DNA of 64,000 nt from SCN-70-22 sp046327755 (GCA_046327755.1 JAXLXW010000004.1:62001-126000), one strand, 5' to 3'. Numbered from the stretch's first letter, positions 1-9,232 are shown. The notes: a model not told the origin generated them from the sequence alone. Numbers and translations: made by a program.

Positions 1-785
1 CGGTTGTCGCCCCCGGCGGGAGTGGCCAGCTCCCGCTTGAGGGCGTGCAGGACGCAACGCACCCCACCGTTCTCGCGGATCTCGTTGGGTCGTAGCCCGG
101 TGTAGCGCTTCATCATGTTTCGCATCGACGTTCCCGACGGGAAGTCGAGGATCAGCGCGACCTGCTCCACCGACCGCCCCGGATCCTCGAGCAGGCGGGC
201 GGCGATGAGGAGGCGACACCAGGAGATGAGCGCGCTCGGCGTCGGCAAATGCGCGCCCTTGAGGCGATCCACGAGTGTCTTGCGATGAACGTTCATCGCC
301 TCGGCAACCTGTTCGACCGTGATGCCGCGACGCCCGTTCTCCAGACAGAACTGCACCATGGGGAGAACGTTGGCCGGCAGTAGCGTCTCGAGATCCGCGA
401 CGATCGATCGTGCCGAGCAGTGATCCGCAGCGGCGGCGAGCGCAGAGCGCAGGGAGTAGCGCAAGTCGTCCACGTCGCGCAGGACGAGGTCGTTGATCCC
501 CGCACGCGCAAACGCGAGCACGTCACGCGACGTGTCGGGTGAGATGGCGAAGTAGAGGACGACCGGGACGCTGGGAAAGCGCTCGCGCACCTGACGTACG
601 ACGGGGAGCGTCGACAGCCCTTCCCGGTCGCGCATGTCCACCACGGCGACCCCGGCCAGGTTGTTCTCGATCAGCGCCAGCAGTTCGGACTGACGCTCAC
701 ACCACCGAACCGTGGCGTGCCCGCGCAGCGCTTCGTTCAGCCGAGCCCGCGACGCCGGATCCCACACAAGGGCGGCAACGATCAT
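1..785 (-). CDS. AraC-type transcriptional regulator with receiver-like N-terminus (partial, runs off left edge)
   Basis: Reading the minus strand from an ATG at 785 gives an open frame to the window edge (261 codons, no stop). Residues 1-115 have the alternating pattern of a response-regulator receiver, with an Asp in VVDMRDREG and a later AGINDLVLR, but the N-terminal acidic pair and the usual C-terminal Lys are not evident, so it may not be a normal phospho-acceptor. Residues about 155-240 carry two helix-turn-helix units of AraC type (ITVEQVAEAMNVHRKTLVDRL, then RSVEQVALILDFPS followed by MMKRYTGLRPNEIR). An in-frame TAA lies 8 codons upstream and no good Shine-Dalgarno is seen. It is divergent from the small lipoprotein gene across a spacer holding an inverted repeat. 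Targets are unknown. Confidence 0.8.
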   Translation of the reverse strand, partial: MIVAALVWDPASRARLNEALRGHATVRWCERQSELLALIENNLAGVAVVDMRDREGLSTLPVVRQVRERFPSVPVVLYFAISPDTSRDVLAFARAGINDLVLRDVDDLRYSLRSALAAAADHCSARSIVADLETLLPANVLPMVQFCLENGRRGITVEQVAEAMNVHRKTLVDRLKGAHLPTPSALISWCRLLIAARLLEDPGRSVEQVALILDFPSGTSMRNMMKRYTGLRPNEIRENGGVRCVLHALKRELATPAGGDN

Positions 786-808
786 CCGGTGATTTGGGAC
801 ACGAGGTT

Positions 809-839
809 ACACCGTGTATGGGGATTGCCCATACGGTGT
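809..839. promoter_or_regulatory. Imperfect inverted repeat in divergent spacer
   Basis: The left arm ACACCGTGTATGGG and the right arm CCCATACGGTGT pair over 12 bases with a two-base bulge, around a short GATTG-type loop. It lies between the divergent regulator (start 785) and lipoprotein (start 903) genes. It could be an operator for the regulator or a hairpin in the 5' leader of either gene. The inverted repeat is seen; its role is inferred. Confidence 0.5.
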
Positions 840-902
840 CGGTGCCGTACGAGAGGACGTGACAGACTTCCCTCAACCACCACTTCGCCCTGAGGCCACC
901 GT

Positions 903-1097
903 ATGAACCGTGCAACTCGTCTCGCCGCCTACGTCCTCGTCGTCGTCAGCGTCGCCGCCTGCTCGTCGTCCCCGATGGGTCCCGACGGTGCCGCGCGCTG
1001 TGACGCGAAGTCAGCGAAGTGCATCAATCCGGACTTTGTGAATCCTCACGTCGATTTCGTCAACCCGCACATCGACTTCGTCAATCCGCACATCTAG
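903..1097 (+). CDS. Small lipoprotein with C-terminal DFVNPH(V/I) repeats
   Basis: This 64-residue protein has a lipoprotein signal peptide: basic MNRATR, a hydrophobic stretch and a lipobox ending VAAC with Cys20. The mature part is only about 45 residues. It has two more Cys (DAKSAKC region) and then three consecutive seven-residue units, DFVNPHV, DFVNPHI and DFVNPHI, ending right at the stop. A GAGG about 7 bases before the ATG is a plausible ribosome site. The last 17 bases overlap the end of the convergent TPR gene. I do not recognise the family. The repeats might be metal-binding (one His per unit) or a structural strand repeat. Its place is probably membrane-anchored in the periplasm. 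Confidence 0.7.
   Translation: MNRATRLAAYVLVVVSVAACSSSPMGPDGAARCDAKSAKCINPDFVNPHVDFVNPHIDFVNPHI
1032..1094 (+). repeat. 21-base tandem repeat, three copies, coding
   Basis: Three in-frame 21-base units (starting 1032, 1053 and 1074) encode DFVNPH(V/I). They differ only at silent or near-silent positions, which suggests duplication followed by selection on the peptide. Confidence 0.8.
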
Positions 1098-2385
1098 TGG
1101 CGAAGGCGAGTGCTTCGGCGTCGGGCTCGAAGCATTCTAATGTAGTCACGACATCGCGGGACGAGCTTCCGAGCTCGCGCTGGGCCTCCAATCGGGCGGC
1201 TCGCGCGAGCTCGGCGCGTTCGACCTGATGCGACAACTCGTAGTAGCCGCGGGCGTTGGCGATCCGGGCCACGTCCTGCCGGAATCGCTCGGCAGTCACT
1301 TCGTCGCCCAAGGCGAGATAGGCGGCGGACAGGTGGTAGAGTCCCTGGGCATTCTCGTACGGGAGCGACGATCCCTCGATCGTCTGCAGCAGCTCACCCT
1401 GAACCCGCGAGAGGAGTGCCCGCTCCTCCAGTCGTCCCGCCGCCAGCGCCGCCCCACCGAGGGCGGATAGGCGGATGCGGAGCGTCTGCGTCCTGGCCAG
1501 GGCGGAGAAGAAGCCACGCAGCGCCGCCCGGGGATAGCCATACTCGAGACAGAGCTGGGCCAGGTTGGTCAGCGTCTCCGATTCACGCGTGATGTCACCC
1601 ATCGCGAGGCGGAAGGCGTCCCACCCGTGGCGAATCGAGGCGTCGGAGTCACCCGTGACGCAGGTGACGATCGTGAGACCCTGGTGTGCGAAGAACTCGA
1701 GTTCGCGCGATCCCGCCGTGGTGGCGAGGGTGAGGCCGTGCTGGAAGAAGGCTCGCGCCCGGGGATAATTGCCACGGACACGCGCGATAACGCCGCGCCC
1801 CAGCGACGAGCGGGCGAGGAGCTCGCTGTCTGACGACCGCTCGCCGATGGCGCTGGCAGTGCGATAGAGCTCGTCGGCGCTGTCCAGCTCACCCAGCTGG
1901 CGCGCGATGCGCGCCTGGTCCGCCGCGAGGAGCCCGCGCTCGCGGTCCGACGCGTCGGCCGCAACGGTACGGGCGAATCCGATGACCGAATACGCCACCG
2001 AGAGCGCTCCCGACTCAGCCATCCGCGCCGCGAAACCACGGCATGCGCGGGACACGGCATCCGCGCCGGCGCGCGTCTCGATCGCCGACAGCCCGGCGAT
2101 CATCATGCGCAGGTCGTTCAGGTGCGCCGCGTCGCCTCCATCGCTCCCCTCGGCCGAGTCGGCCAAGTCGCGCAGCGCGTTGGCCGATTGCAGGGCCAGC
2201 TGGTCGCGAACCGCCTCCCCCACCTTGCTCAGGCGGCCGAGGCAATGGGTCAACAGAAGCCAGACGGTATCGGCGTTCCCGAACTCGGACCGGCGATGAT
2301 GCCGGTCGAGGTCGTTTCGATACGCGTCGAGCGGGCTGAGAGGAGCGAGCATGGGCTCCGACCACCTGGCTGAGTTGGGAGGCAA
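1081..2385 (-). CDS. TPR-repeat cytoplasmic protein
   Basis: The product is a 434-residue, Ala- and Arg-rich helical protein without signal peptide or membrane segment. Several degenerate tetratricopeptide units are visible, for example ARIARQLGELDSADELYRTA, GVIARVRGNYPRARAFFQHG and the ALGDEVTAERFRQD region. Such proteins usually act as protein-protein scaffolds. The start chosen is a TTG at 2385 because an AGGAGG sits seven bases before it. The alternative is ATG at 2352 (MLAPLSPLDAY), with a weaker GGAG close by. The end overlaps the convergent lipoprotein gene by 17 bases. It may be a partner of the adjacent regulator or lipoprotein, but nothing in the sequence proves it. Confidence 0.75.
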   Translation of the reverse strand: MPPNSARWSEPMLAPLSPLDAYRNDLDRHHRRSEFGNADTVWLLLTHCLGRLSKVGEAVRDQLALQSANALRDLADSAEGSDGGDAAHLNDLRMMIAGLSAIETRAGADAVSRACRGFAARMAESGALSVAYSVIGFARTVAADASDRERGLLAADQARIARQLGELDSADELYRTASAIGERSSDSELLARSSLGRGVIARVRGNYPRARAFFQHGLTLATTAGSRELEFFAHQGLTIVTCVTGDSDASIRHGWDAFRLAMGDITRESETLTNLAQLCLEYGYPRAALRGFFSALARTQTLRIRLSALGGAALAAGRLEERALLSRVQGELLQTIEGSSLPYENAQGLYHLSAAYLALGDEVTAERFRQDVARIANARGYYELSHQVERAELARAARLEAQRELGSSSRDVVTTLECFEPDAEALAFATRCAD

Positions 2386-2397
2386 TAATTCGCCTCC
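2378..2397 (-). promoter_or_regulatory. Hairpin enclosing the Shine-Dalgarno and TTG start of the TPR gene
   Basis: On the minus strand GGAGGC (2397-2392) can pair with GCCTCC (2383-2378) around an 8-base AT-rich loop. The 5' arm contains the AGGAGG ribosome site and the 3' arm the first codons, so the folded mRNA would hide the start. This would be translational control only if the TTG start is the real one. Confidence 0.4.
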
Positions 2398-2789
2398 TCG
2401 GGAAATTGCACAAGGTTGCGCCTAGCTAATTGAAGCACGGTGCGTGCCCGTCGGTAGCGTCCTCCCTACACGGCGGGTGAGATCTCGTCTCCCATCATGT
2501 TGTCAAAAAAGGCGTTGCGCCGCGCAACCGCCGCATCGGTTCGACTTGGGCCCCCCTAACCTGATCTCGCATCTCGCCATGTGCGCTGCATCACGCGAGA
2601 CTGGAGACCTACGCCCAACTGGATACCGCTGCGCTGACGCCTCAGTTCCCCCGCCAGAATCGGCGACTGGCGGACTCGTCTCAGGGCGGTTGTGGCGCCG
2701 AATCGTCGGCTTGGCGCTGCACCTCGCGCATGGGCGGCGACGCGCGCAGTCGTTGATTAGACGCCTCCAACCGAGAGTCGTTCCCGGCG
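2386..2789. other. 404-base spacer, mostly without genes
   Basis: Apart from the minus-strand terminator at 2505-2532 and the leader of the TPR gene near 2386-2440, nothing coding is convincing. Frames that stay open here lack a ribosome site and a recognisable protein pattern. Confidence 0.6.
2505..2532 (-). terminator. Rho-independent terminator downstream of the M1 peptidase gene
   Basis: On the minus strand the stem GGTTGCG/CGCAACG-type (CGCAAC 2523-2528 pairing with GTTGCG 2514-2519, extended by three pairs past a bulge) is followed by six T residues (A6 at 2505-2510 on plus). It lies about 260 bases after the aminopeptidase stop and before the TPR gene, so it separates the two transcripts. 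Confidence 0.7.
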
Positions 2790-5477
2790 TCAGGGCGGCG
2801 AGGCGCTGCGTGCGGGAATGCCGAACGTGCGACGGATGTGCACGGTGCGCTCGAGCTCGTCGGCTGATTGCAGCACCTTCAGGCGCAAGTCCGCGGGAAG
2901 GGTACGGCGCGTGTCGAGGAACTCGCGTACCGTGGCCAATGCGGCGTCGCTCGTCTGCCCCTCGATGAACGACCCGATCCACGCTCCGACGAAGAAGATG
3001 CGGCGGTTGCGCTGGATCCAGGGGAGCGAGTCGAGCGCCGCCGTGAGGTACGGGAAGGAGAGCGCCTGGGACTCGAGGGTGTTGAAGCCGTCGAGCGAGG
3101 CGGTCGCCCAGTCCTCGTTGAGCCGCGTGTCGGCGAAATAGCGATCGAAGTAGGCGCGCTTGGTCGCGGAATCCGGGCGTGCCGCCGCCGCGACGAAGGC
3201 ACGGCGCGCGCCCTCAGCGGATCGGTCGCGTTCCGTCTCGGCGCGCAGCAGCGAGTCCGCGGCGCGGTAACCTAACGAGACCAGCCGCGTGACGATCGCC
3301 CAGCGCGTCGGCGGACGCAACGGCTCGCCGGCCACCGTGGCGCTGTCGAGCATCCCGGCCAGCAGGTCGACGGTCGGCTGCGTGGTTGCGACCCGTACCC
3401 AGGCGTCGTAGTGCGCCTTGCGGATGCCGTACGGGAGGTCGCTCCTGTTGGCCCCCGCCAGCAGCGTGCGCTCCACGTCGGGGAGGAAGGCGTCGCGCGA
3501 CACGGGCGACAGATATGCCGTCGCCGCTCGCGTGAGGCGCCCGATGATCCCGCTGACGATCTGCTCGTCGCGCTCGCGCGGCAGTTCGCGCAGCGCGGTG
3601 CGGACGAATCGATCGGGGGAGACGAGCGCCTCGCGGACGAGATCCCACATCGCCCCCCAGAGCATGGCGCGCAGGAAGGGATCGCGCACGTTCCCGATCT
3701 CGCGCTCGACAAAGGCGACGCTGCGCGGGTCGAGGAGCGTGAGGGCATACGCCTGGTCGCGCGAGTTGGCGAAGATGAGGTCGGGGGCAGGCCGCCCCGT
3801 GAGCTCCTCGACGACGGTGGTGTCACGCGTGATGGAGAGCGGAATGCGCTGCGCGTCCCCGCTCTCCGGAAGGACGAGCAGTTCGAGTCGCATTGGCCAC
3901 GGGCGCGTCCCGGAGAGCGCGCGCGCCGGTCGCTGCACGAGGGCGAAGCGCGCGACGCGTCCATCGCGCACGTCGAGCTTCTGCTCGAAGACCGGGAGCC
4001 CCGGCCGCAGGATGAAGTCGTCGCCCCACGCGCGCAGCGGACGCTTGGCCGGCACGGCGATGGCGTCGAGCAGGTCACGCCACGTGGCGTTGGCGTAGCT
4101 GTGGCGCTTCACGAAGAGTTGCAGTCCCTCGCGGAAGGCCTCGTCACCGACCAGGAAGTTGAGCTGCTTGAGGATCCCCGGGGCCTTGTTGTAGACGATC
4201 GCGCCGTAGTTGCTCTTGGCCTGGTCCAGGTTGGCCAGGCGTTGCCAGACCGGCGTCGTCCCGTCCGTCGCGTCGACCGCGTAGGCTGCAGGCTTGTTGC
4301 GGAGGTAGAACGTCTTCCACGCCTCGGAGGACGGGTCGATCGCATCCTGCATCTTCGCCGCCATGTAGGTGGCGAATCCCTCCTTGAGCCAGAGGTCGTC
4401 GAACCACGACATCGTCACCAGGTCGCCAAACCACTGGTGCGCGATCTCGTGATAGATCGTGGCCGTGCGGCCGAGCTTCTGAGGGAGCGTGGGGCGTTCG
4501 CGGAAGACGAAGCGTTCCTCGCTGTAGAAGATCGCCCCGGGATGCTCCATGCCGCCAAACGGAAAGGCGGGGGCGAGGACGACGTCGAGCTTCTGGAACG
4601 GGAAGCGGGTCTGGAAGTAGTCCTCGAGCCAGGTCGCCGCGCGGTCGTTGGCCAGGATGATGGTATCGGCGTCGACGTCGGCGAGGCGCGACTTGCGCAC
4701 GAAGAGCGAGATCGGCTTCCGACTCCCCTTGGCCTGCACTTCCTCCCATGGCCCGGCGGCGAAGGCGATGAGGTACGTGCTGATCGGCTCCGTCTCCCGA
4801 AACGTCGTCACGACGCCGCGTGAGGTAGGGGCGCTGCGCAGGCGCGTGCCGTTGGCTACGGCCTTCCATCCGAATGGCGTGGTGAGCGTAAAGGTGACGC
4901 GCGCCTTGAGGTCAGGCTGGTCGAAGCAGGGAAAGAGGAGCGATGCGTCCGACGGGACGAGGAGCGTGTACAGGTACGTGGCGGAGTCGCTCGGATCCTT
5001 CACCCGGATGATGCTGGCGCCGGCAGCTGCAATCGGGGTCGCGAATTCGAGGTCGAGGCGGTTGTTCCCGGCGTGCAGCGCATTGCCGGGAATGCGAAGG
5101 TGCGCGCCGTTGAACGGCACGTTGCCGAGCACGCGCCCGTTGGCGCGCACGCGCCCGGTGAGCGCTCCGCGAAAGTCGAGGATGACGTCGCCCGGACGCT
5201 TGAGGGCAAACCGAATGGCCACGCGTCCGGTGGCCGTGTCGGCCGCGGTCACGTCGAGGACGAGGTCGTAGCGCACGTCGCGCACGCGCTCGGCGCGCGA
5301 TGTCGCCAGTGCGAGCGACACGCCAGGGGCGAGGAGCGAATCGCGGGAGGGCTGGGCGCGGGCCGCGTCGACGGGCGAGGCCAGGGCGAGGACTGTGGCG
5401 AGAAGCCCGGCGCCGATGGCGCGCGAGGCGGCGGCAGACGCAAGGGGAAAGCGCCCGGGGCGCGCGGAGCCAGTCAT
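2790..5477 (-). CDS. M1-family zinc aminopeptidase, exported
   Basis: The protein is 895 residues from ATG 5477. This start puts a basic end and a hydrophobic Ala/Leu stretch (IGAGLLATVLALASPVDAARA) in place as a signal peptide. A longer frame back to 5546 would spoil it. The M1 substrate-anchoring motif appears as FGGMEHPGAIF near residue 306, and the zinc site HEIAHQWFGD near residue 342 with the third ligand in LWLKEGFATYM about 20 residues on. A long helical C-terminal domain follows, as in the ERAP/PepN group. It removes N-terminal residues from peptides, here probably in the periplasm. It is transcribed alone. Confidence 0.92.
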   Translation of the reverse strand: MTGSARPGRFPLASAAASRAIGAGLLATVLALASPVDAARAQPSRDSLLAPGVSLALATSRAERVRDVRYDLVLDVTAADTATGRVAIRFALKRPGDVILDFRGALTGRVRANGRVLGNVPFNGAHLRIPGNALHAGNNRLDLEFATPIAAAGASIIRVKDPSDSATYLYTLLVPSDASLLFPCFDQPDLKARVTFTLTTPFGWKAVANGTRLRSAPTSRGVVTTFRETEPISTYLIAFAAGPWEEVQAKGSRKPISLFVRKSRLADVDADTIILANDRAATWLEDYFQTRFPFQKLDVVLAPAFPFGGMEHPGAIFYSEERFVFRERPTLPQKLGRTATIYHEIAHQWFGDLVTMSWFDDLWLKEGFATYMAAKMQDAIDPSSEAWKTFYLRNKPAAYAVDATDGTTPVWQRLANLDQAKSNYGAIVYNKAPGILKQLNFLVGDEAFREGLQLFVKRHSYANATWRDLLDAIAVPAKRPLRAWGDDFILRPGLPVFEQKLDVRDGRVARFALVQRPARALSGTRPWPMRLELLVLPESGDAQRIPLSITRDTTVVEELTGRPAPDLIFANSRDQAYALTLLDPRSVAFVEREIGNVRDPFLRAMLWGAMWDLVREALVSPDRFVRTALRELPRERDEQIVSGIIGRLTRAATAYLSPVSRDAFLPDVERTLLAGANRSDLPYGIRKAHYDAWVRVATTQPTVDLLAGMLDSATVAGEPLRPPTRWAIVTRLVSLGYRAADSLLRAETERDRSAEGARRAFVAAAARPDSATKRAYFDRYFADTRLNEDWATASLDGFNTLESQALSFPYLTAALDSLPWIQRNRRIFFVGAWIGSFIEGQTSDAALATVREFLDTRRTLPADLRLKVLQSADELERTVHIRRTFGIPARSASPP

Positions 5478-5703
5478 GTCCAGAGCGTAGTCGAACGGGG
5501 AGTGGCATGGAAGAGGCCGCGGCGGCGCATGTCGCGCGTTTCCCACTACCGCGGATACAGCCGAGGTGGAATCTTGCGCGAGCCGCGCCGCGCGCGGAGG
5601 CAGGCATGCTGACGCGCTTCACGCACCGCGCGCCGCACCCTGCGTCGGCGCGCGTCACGTCGCGGCGATGAGGTTTCTCCTCCATCTCGAGCAAACAACG
5701 GAC

Positions 5704-8010
5704 ATGCGCATCGCGAAGGTCGGTGTGATCGGCGCCGGAGCCATGGGGAGCGGGATCGCGGCACTTGCCGCCTCGGCGGGACTCCCGGTCGTTCTCCTGG
5801 ACATCCCCGGCGACCCGGACAGGAACGGCGTCGCGAAGGGGGCGCTGCAGCGCGCACTCAAGGCCAAGCCGGCTCCTTTCATGGAGGGCTCGCGCGCAGC
5901 GCTGGTGGCGACCGGCAACACGGAAGACCACCTCGCCCTGCTTGGCGATTGCGACCTCATCATCGAGGCGATCATCGAGCAGGTGGCCCCCAAGCGGGTC
6001 CTGTTCGAACGGTTGGAGGGGGTGCGCAAGGCGACCTCGATCGTGGCGTCGAATACCTCCGGAATCCCGATGCAACTCCTGCTTGAGGGGCGCAGCGACG
6101 GATTCCGCCGTCACTTCCTGGGGACGCACTTCTTCAACCCGCCGCGCTACCTCCACCTGCTCGAGCTCATCCCGACGCAGGAGACGACCGCAGAGGCGCT
6201 GTCGACGACGCGCGACTTTGCCGAGCGGGTGCTGGGCAAGGGCGTCGTGCTGGCCAAGGACGTCCCGGGCTTCATCGCCAACCGGCTTGGGATCTTCGGG
6301 ATGACGCGTGTGTTGCGGCTGATGGAGGAGTTCGACCTCACGATCGACGAAGTCGACGCGCTCACCGGTCCGCTGATCGGTCGCGCGAAGTCGGCGACGT
6401 TCCGGACTGGCGACATCTCGGGAATCGACGTGCTGTCGCATGTGGCGGCCGGCACCTCGCAGACGACGGGCGAGGACTTCTCGCTCCCGTCATGGGTCGC
6501 CAAGCTCGTGGAGCTCGGACGGTTGGGCGACAAGACGGGTGGTGGGTTCTACCGCAAGGAGAAGAAGGAGATCCTCACGCTCGACTGGAAGACGCTCGAG
6601 TACAAGCCGCAGCAGAAGCCGTCGTTCCCCGAGTTGTCGTTCCTCGAGAAGGCGCCCCTGCACCAGCGGCTCAAGGCGTTCACGACGGCGGGGGGGAAGC
6701 ACGCCGAGTTCGTGCGCGCGCTGCTGCTGACAGTTGGCCACTACACGATCGAGAAGACGCCCGAGCTGGCGCACGACATCGTCTCCGTCGATCGGGCGCT
6801 GGAGTGGGGTTACGCCTGGGAGATGGGGCCGTTCCGGCAGCTGGACGCGATGGGGCTCGACTTCGTGCGGGCCGGCCTGGCGCAGCGCGGGCTCACCGAG
6901 CCGGTGCTCCTGCGCAAGGCGCAGGAGTCGTTCTACCGCGACCTGAGCAGCGGGCCACGCGCCCTCACCTTTGCCGGCGACTACGCGCCCATCGAGCCGA
7001 TCCCGGCGCACATCGACCTCCCGCTCGTGCACGTGCGCACCGGAGCGGTGGACAAGAACGAGGGCGCGGCGATCCTCGACATCGGCGACGGGGTGCTCCT
7101 GCTCGAGTTCCGCGGCAAGATGAACACGCTGGGCGCCCCGGTGCTGGACATGCTGGAGGTGGCGCAGCAGAAGATTGCGGCTGGCGGATACGCCGGGCTG
7201 GTGATCGGCAACAGCGACCCGCGCACCTTCTCGGCGGGGGCCGACCTCGGCGCCGTGGTGCAGGGGGTGCAGGGCGGCGAGTGGAAGCTCCTCGAAGGGG
7301 CCGTGCACCGCTTCCAGCAGAGCGTGATGTCGGTGCGGCGGGCCCCCTTCCCCATCGTCGTGGCGCCGTTCGGGCTGGCGCTGGGCGGCGGGTGCGAGTT
7401 CTCGCTGCACGCCGCGCGCGTCCAGGCGCACGCCGAGCTGTACATGGGGCTCGTCGAAGTCGGCGTCGGGCTGCTGCCGGGTGGGGGCGGGACCAAGGAG
7501 CTCCTCTTCCGCTTCACCAACGAGCTGTCCAAGTACGAGGAGACCGATCCGTTCGAGGGGGTCAAGCGCGCCTTCAAGGCCATCACGATGGCGACGACGA
7601 GCACGAGTGCGCTCGAGGCGCGCGCGCTCGGCTTCCTGCGCGAGTCCGATCGAATCTCGATGAACCGGGACCGGCTCCTGGCAGACGCCAAGGCGCGCGT
7701 CCTCGACCTGGCGCCGGACTACGTGGCGCCGCCGCCGATGACGATTCGTGCGTTAGGCAAGGAGGCGATGGGCAACCTGACGTACGGCGTGTGGGCGATG
7801 CGCGAGGCCGGCTACATCACCGCGCACGAGGTGAAGATCGCGACACACGTGGCCTACGTCCTCTCCGGCGGCGACGGCCCGCCACGCGACGTAACCGAGC
7901 AGGATGTGCTCGACCTGGAGCGCGAGGCGTTCCTCACCCTCCTTGGCACCAAGGAGACGCAGGAGCGCATCGTGCACACGCTCAAGACCGGCAAGCCCCT
8001 CCGCAACTAA
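5704..8010 (+). CDS. fadN: 3-hydroxyacyl-CoA dehydrogenase / enoyl-CoA hydratase fusion (FadN-like)
   Basis: The product has 768 residues from ATG 5704. The longer frame to 5668 would add residues before the Rossmann strand. Residues 3-20 (RIAKVGVIGAGAMGSGIA) are the NAD-binding fold and VASNTSGIP and GTHFFNPPRYLHLLE are dehydrogenase signatures. The dehydrogenase comes first, and a crotonase-type domain follows from about residue 450, with FSAGADLGAV and ALGGGCEFSLHAA near residue 558. This order matches Bacillus FadN rather than E. coli FadB. It performs the hydration and NAD-dependent oxidation steps of beta-oxidation. The thiolase gene starts 37 bases downstream, so the two are surely one operon. 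Confidence 0.92.
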   Translation: MRIAKVGVIGAGAMGSGIAALAASAGLPVVLLDIPGDPDRNGVAKGALQRALKAKPAPFMEGSRAALVATGNTEDHLALLGDCDLIIEAIIEQVAPKRVLFERLEGVRKATSIVASNTSGIPMQLLLEGRSDGFRRHFLGTHFFNPPRYLHLLELIPTQETTAEALSTTRDFAERVLGKGVVLAKDVPGFIANRLGIFGMTRVLRLMEEFDLTIDEVDALTGPLIGRAKSATFRTGDISGIDVLSHVAAGTSQTTGEDFSLPSWVAKLVELGRLGDKTGGGFYRKEKKEILTLDWKTLEYKPQQKPSFPELSFLEKAPLHQRLKAFTTAGGKHAEFVRALLLTVGHYTIEKTPELAHDIVSVDRALEWGYAWEMGPFRQLDAMGLDFVRAGLAQRGLTEPVLLRKAQESFYRDLSSGPRALTFAGDYAPIEPIPAHIDLPLVHVRTGAVDKNEGAAILDIGDGVLLLEFRGKMNTLGAPVLDMLEVAQQKIAAGGYAGLVIGNSDPRTFSAGADLGAVVQGVQGGEWKLLEGAVHRFQQSVMSVRRAPFPIVVAPFGLALGGGCEFSLHAARVQAHAELYMGLVEVGVGLLPGGGGTKELLFRFTNELSKYEETDPFEGVKRAFKAITMATTSTSALEARALGFLRESDRISMNRDRLLADAKARVLDLAPDYVAPPPMTIRALGKEAMGNLTYGVWAMREAGYITAHEVKIATHVAYVLSGGDGPPRDVTEQDVLDLEREAFLTLLGTKETQERIVHTLKTGKPLRN

Positions 8011-8047
8011 CCGCCTCCCACCTTTCGCGCGATAGAGAGAGACCAAC

Positions 8048-9217
8048 ATGCCAGACGCAGTGATCGTGAGCGCGGTGCGCACCGCGGTGGGGCGCGGCAA
8101 GAAGGACGGCTCGCTGGCCGGCGTGCATCCCATCGACCTCTCGGCCGTGGTGCTGCAGGAGGCGATCAAGCGCGCCGACCTCGATCCGCGCACCATCGAC
8201 GACGTCATCTGGGGATGCGCCATGCCCGAGGGGGCGCAGGGACTCAACGTGGCGCGTCTCGCGGTGCTCCGCGCGCGGCTCCCCGTCGAGGTCCCTGCGG
8301 TGACCGTGAACCGCTTCTGCTCCTCGGGACTGCAGACGGTGGCGATGGGGGCGCAGGCCATCATGAGCGGGATGGCCGACGTCATCGTGGCCGGCGGCAT
8401 CGAGATGATGAGCCAGGTGCCGATGTCGGGCTACCACACGCGCCTGCACCCCGGGATGACGGAGGAGATGATCGCGATGGGACTCACCGCCGAACGGGTG
8501 GCCGATCGGTGGAAGGTGAGCCGCGCCGACCAGGACCAGTACGCGTACGAGAGTCACGCCAAGGCGGCGGCCGCGATCGAGCGCGGAGCGTTCGCCGACC
8601 AGATCGTCCCGGTCCCGGTGGAGCGCGTGACATGGCGCGGGACGACGAAGGACGTCGAGGAAGGCTACTTCGCGATCGACGAGCTCGTGCGAACGGATAC
8701 CAGTGTCGAGCGACTGGCCAAGCTCGGCGCCGCGTTCAAGCTCGGGGGGAGTGTCACGGCGGGAAACTCGTCGCCCTACAGCGATGGTGCAGCCGCCGTC
8801 TGCCTGATGAGCGACACGCGCGCGAAGGAACTTGGCCTGCGCCCGCTGGCGCGGCTGGCCGGGTACGCCGTGGCCGGCGTCGACCCCGATGTCATGGGAG
8901 TCGGCCCGATCAAGGCGGTCCCCAAGGCGCTGGCCAAGGCGGGGATCGCGCAGTCGGCGCTGTCACTGATCGAGTTCAACGAGGCATTCGCGGCGCAGGC
9001 GCTTGCGGTCGCGCGCGACCTCGACTTCCCGATGGACAAGCTCAACGTGAACGGTGGGGCCATCGCCCTGGGTCACCCGTTAGGTGCCACGGGGGCAAAG
9101 CTGACGACGCAGCTCGTGCACGAGTTGGGGAAGCGCGGCGGCGGCTACGGCCTGGTCACGATGTGCATCGGCGGGGGGATGGGGGCCGCCGGTGTCTTCG
9201 AGGTCTACCGGGCGTGA
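8048..9217 (+). CDS. fadA: Acetyl-CoA acyltransferase (thiolase)
   Basis: This 389-residue protein has the typical thiolase length. The acyl-accepting Cys lies in VNRFCSSGLQ (Cys91), the His in NVNGGAIALGHPLGATG near 345 and the second active Cys in TMCIGGGMGAAG near 375. The start ATG has GAGAGA spaced closely upstream. It cleaves 3-ketoacyl-CoA in the last step of beta-oxidation, using the product of the fadN-like gene before it. Whether it prefers long chains or acetoacetyl-CoA cannot be told from sequence alone. Confidence 0.93.
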   Translation: MPDAVIVSAVRTAVGRGKKDGSLAGVHPIDLSAVVLQEAIKRADLDPRTIDDVIWGCAMPEGAQGLNVARLAVLRARLPVEVPAVTVNRFCSSGLQTVAMGAQAIMSGMADVIVAGGIEMMSQVPMSGYHTRLHPGMTEEMIAMGLTAERVADRWKVSRADQDQYAYESHAKAAAAIERGAFADQIVPVPVERVTWRGTTKDVEEGYFAIDELVRTDTSVERLAKLGAAFKLGGSVTAGNSSPYSDGAAAVCLMSDTRAKELGLRPLARLAGYAVAGVDPDVMGVGPIKAVPKALAKAGIAQSALSLIEFNEAFAAQALAVARDLDFPMDKLNVNGGAIALGHPLGATGAKLTTQLVHELGKRGGGYGLVTMCIGGGMGAAGVFEVYRA

Positions 9218-9232
9218 TGGGTCGCGCCACGT

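Noticed and set aside
3411..4823. 470-codon plus-strand frame inside the M1 aminopeptidase gene
   Set aside because: The minus strand has the HEIAH and GGMEH motifs; the plus frame has none and no ribosome site.
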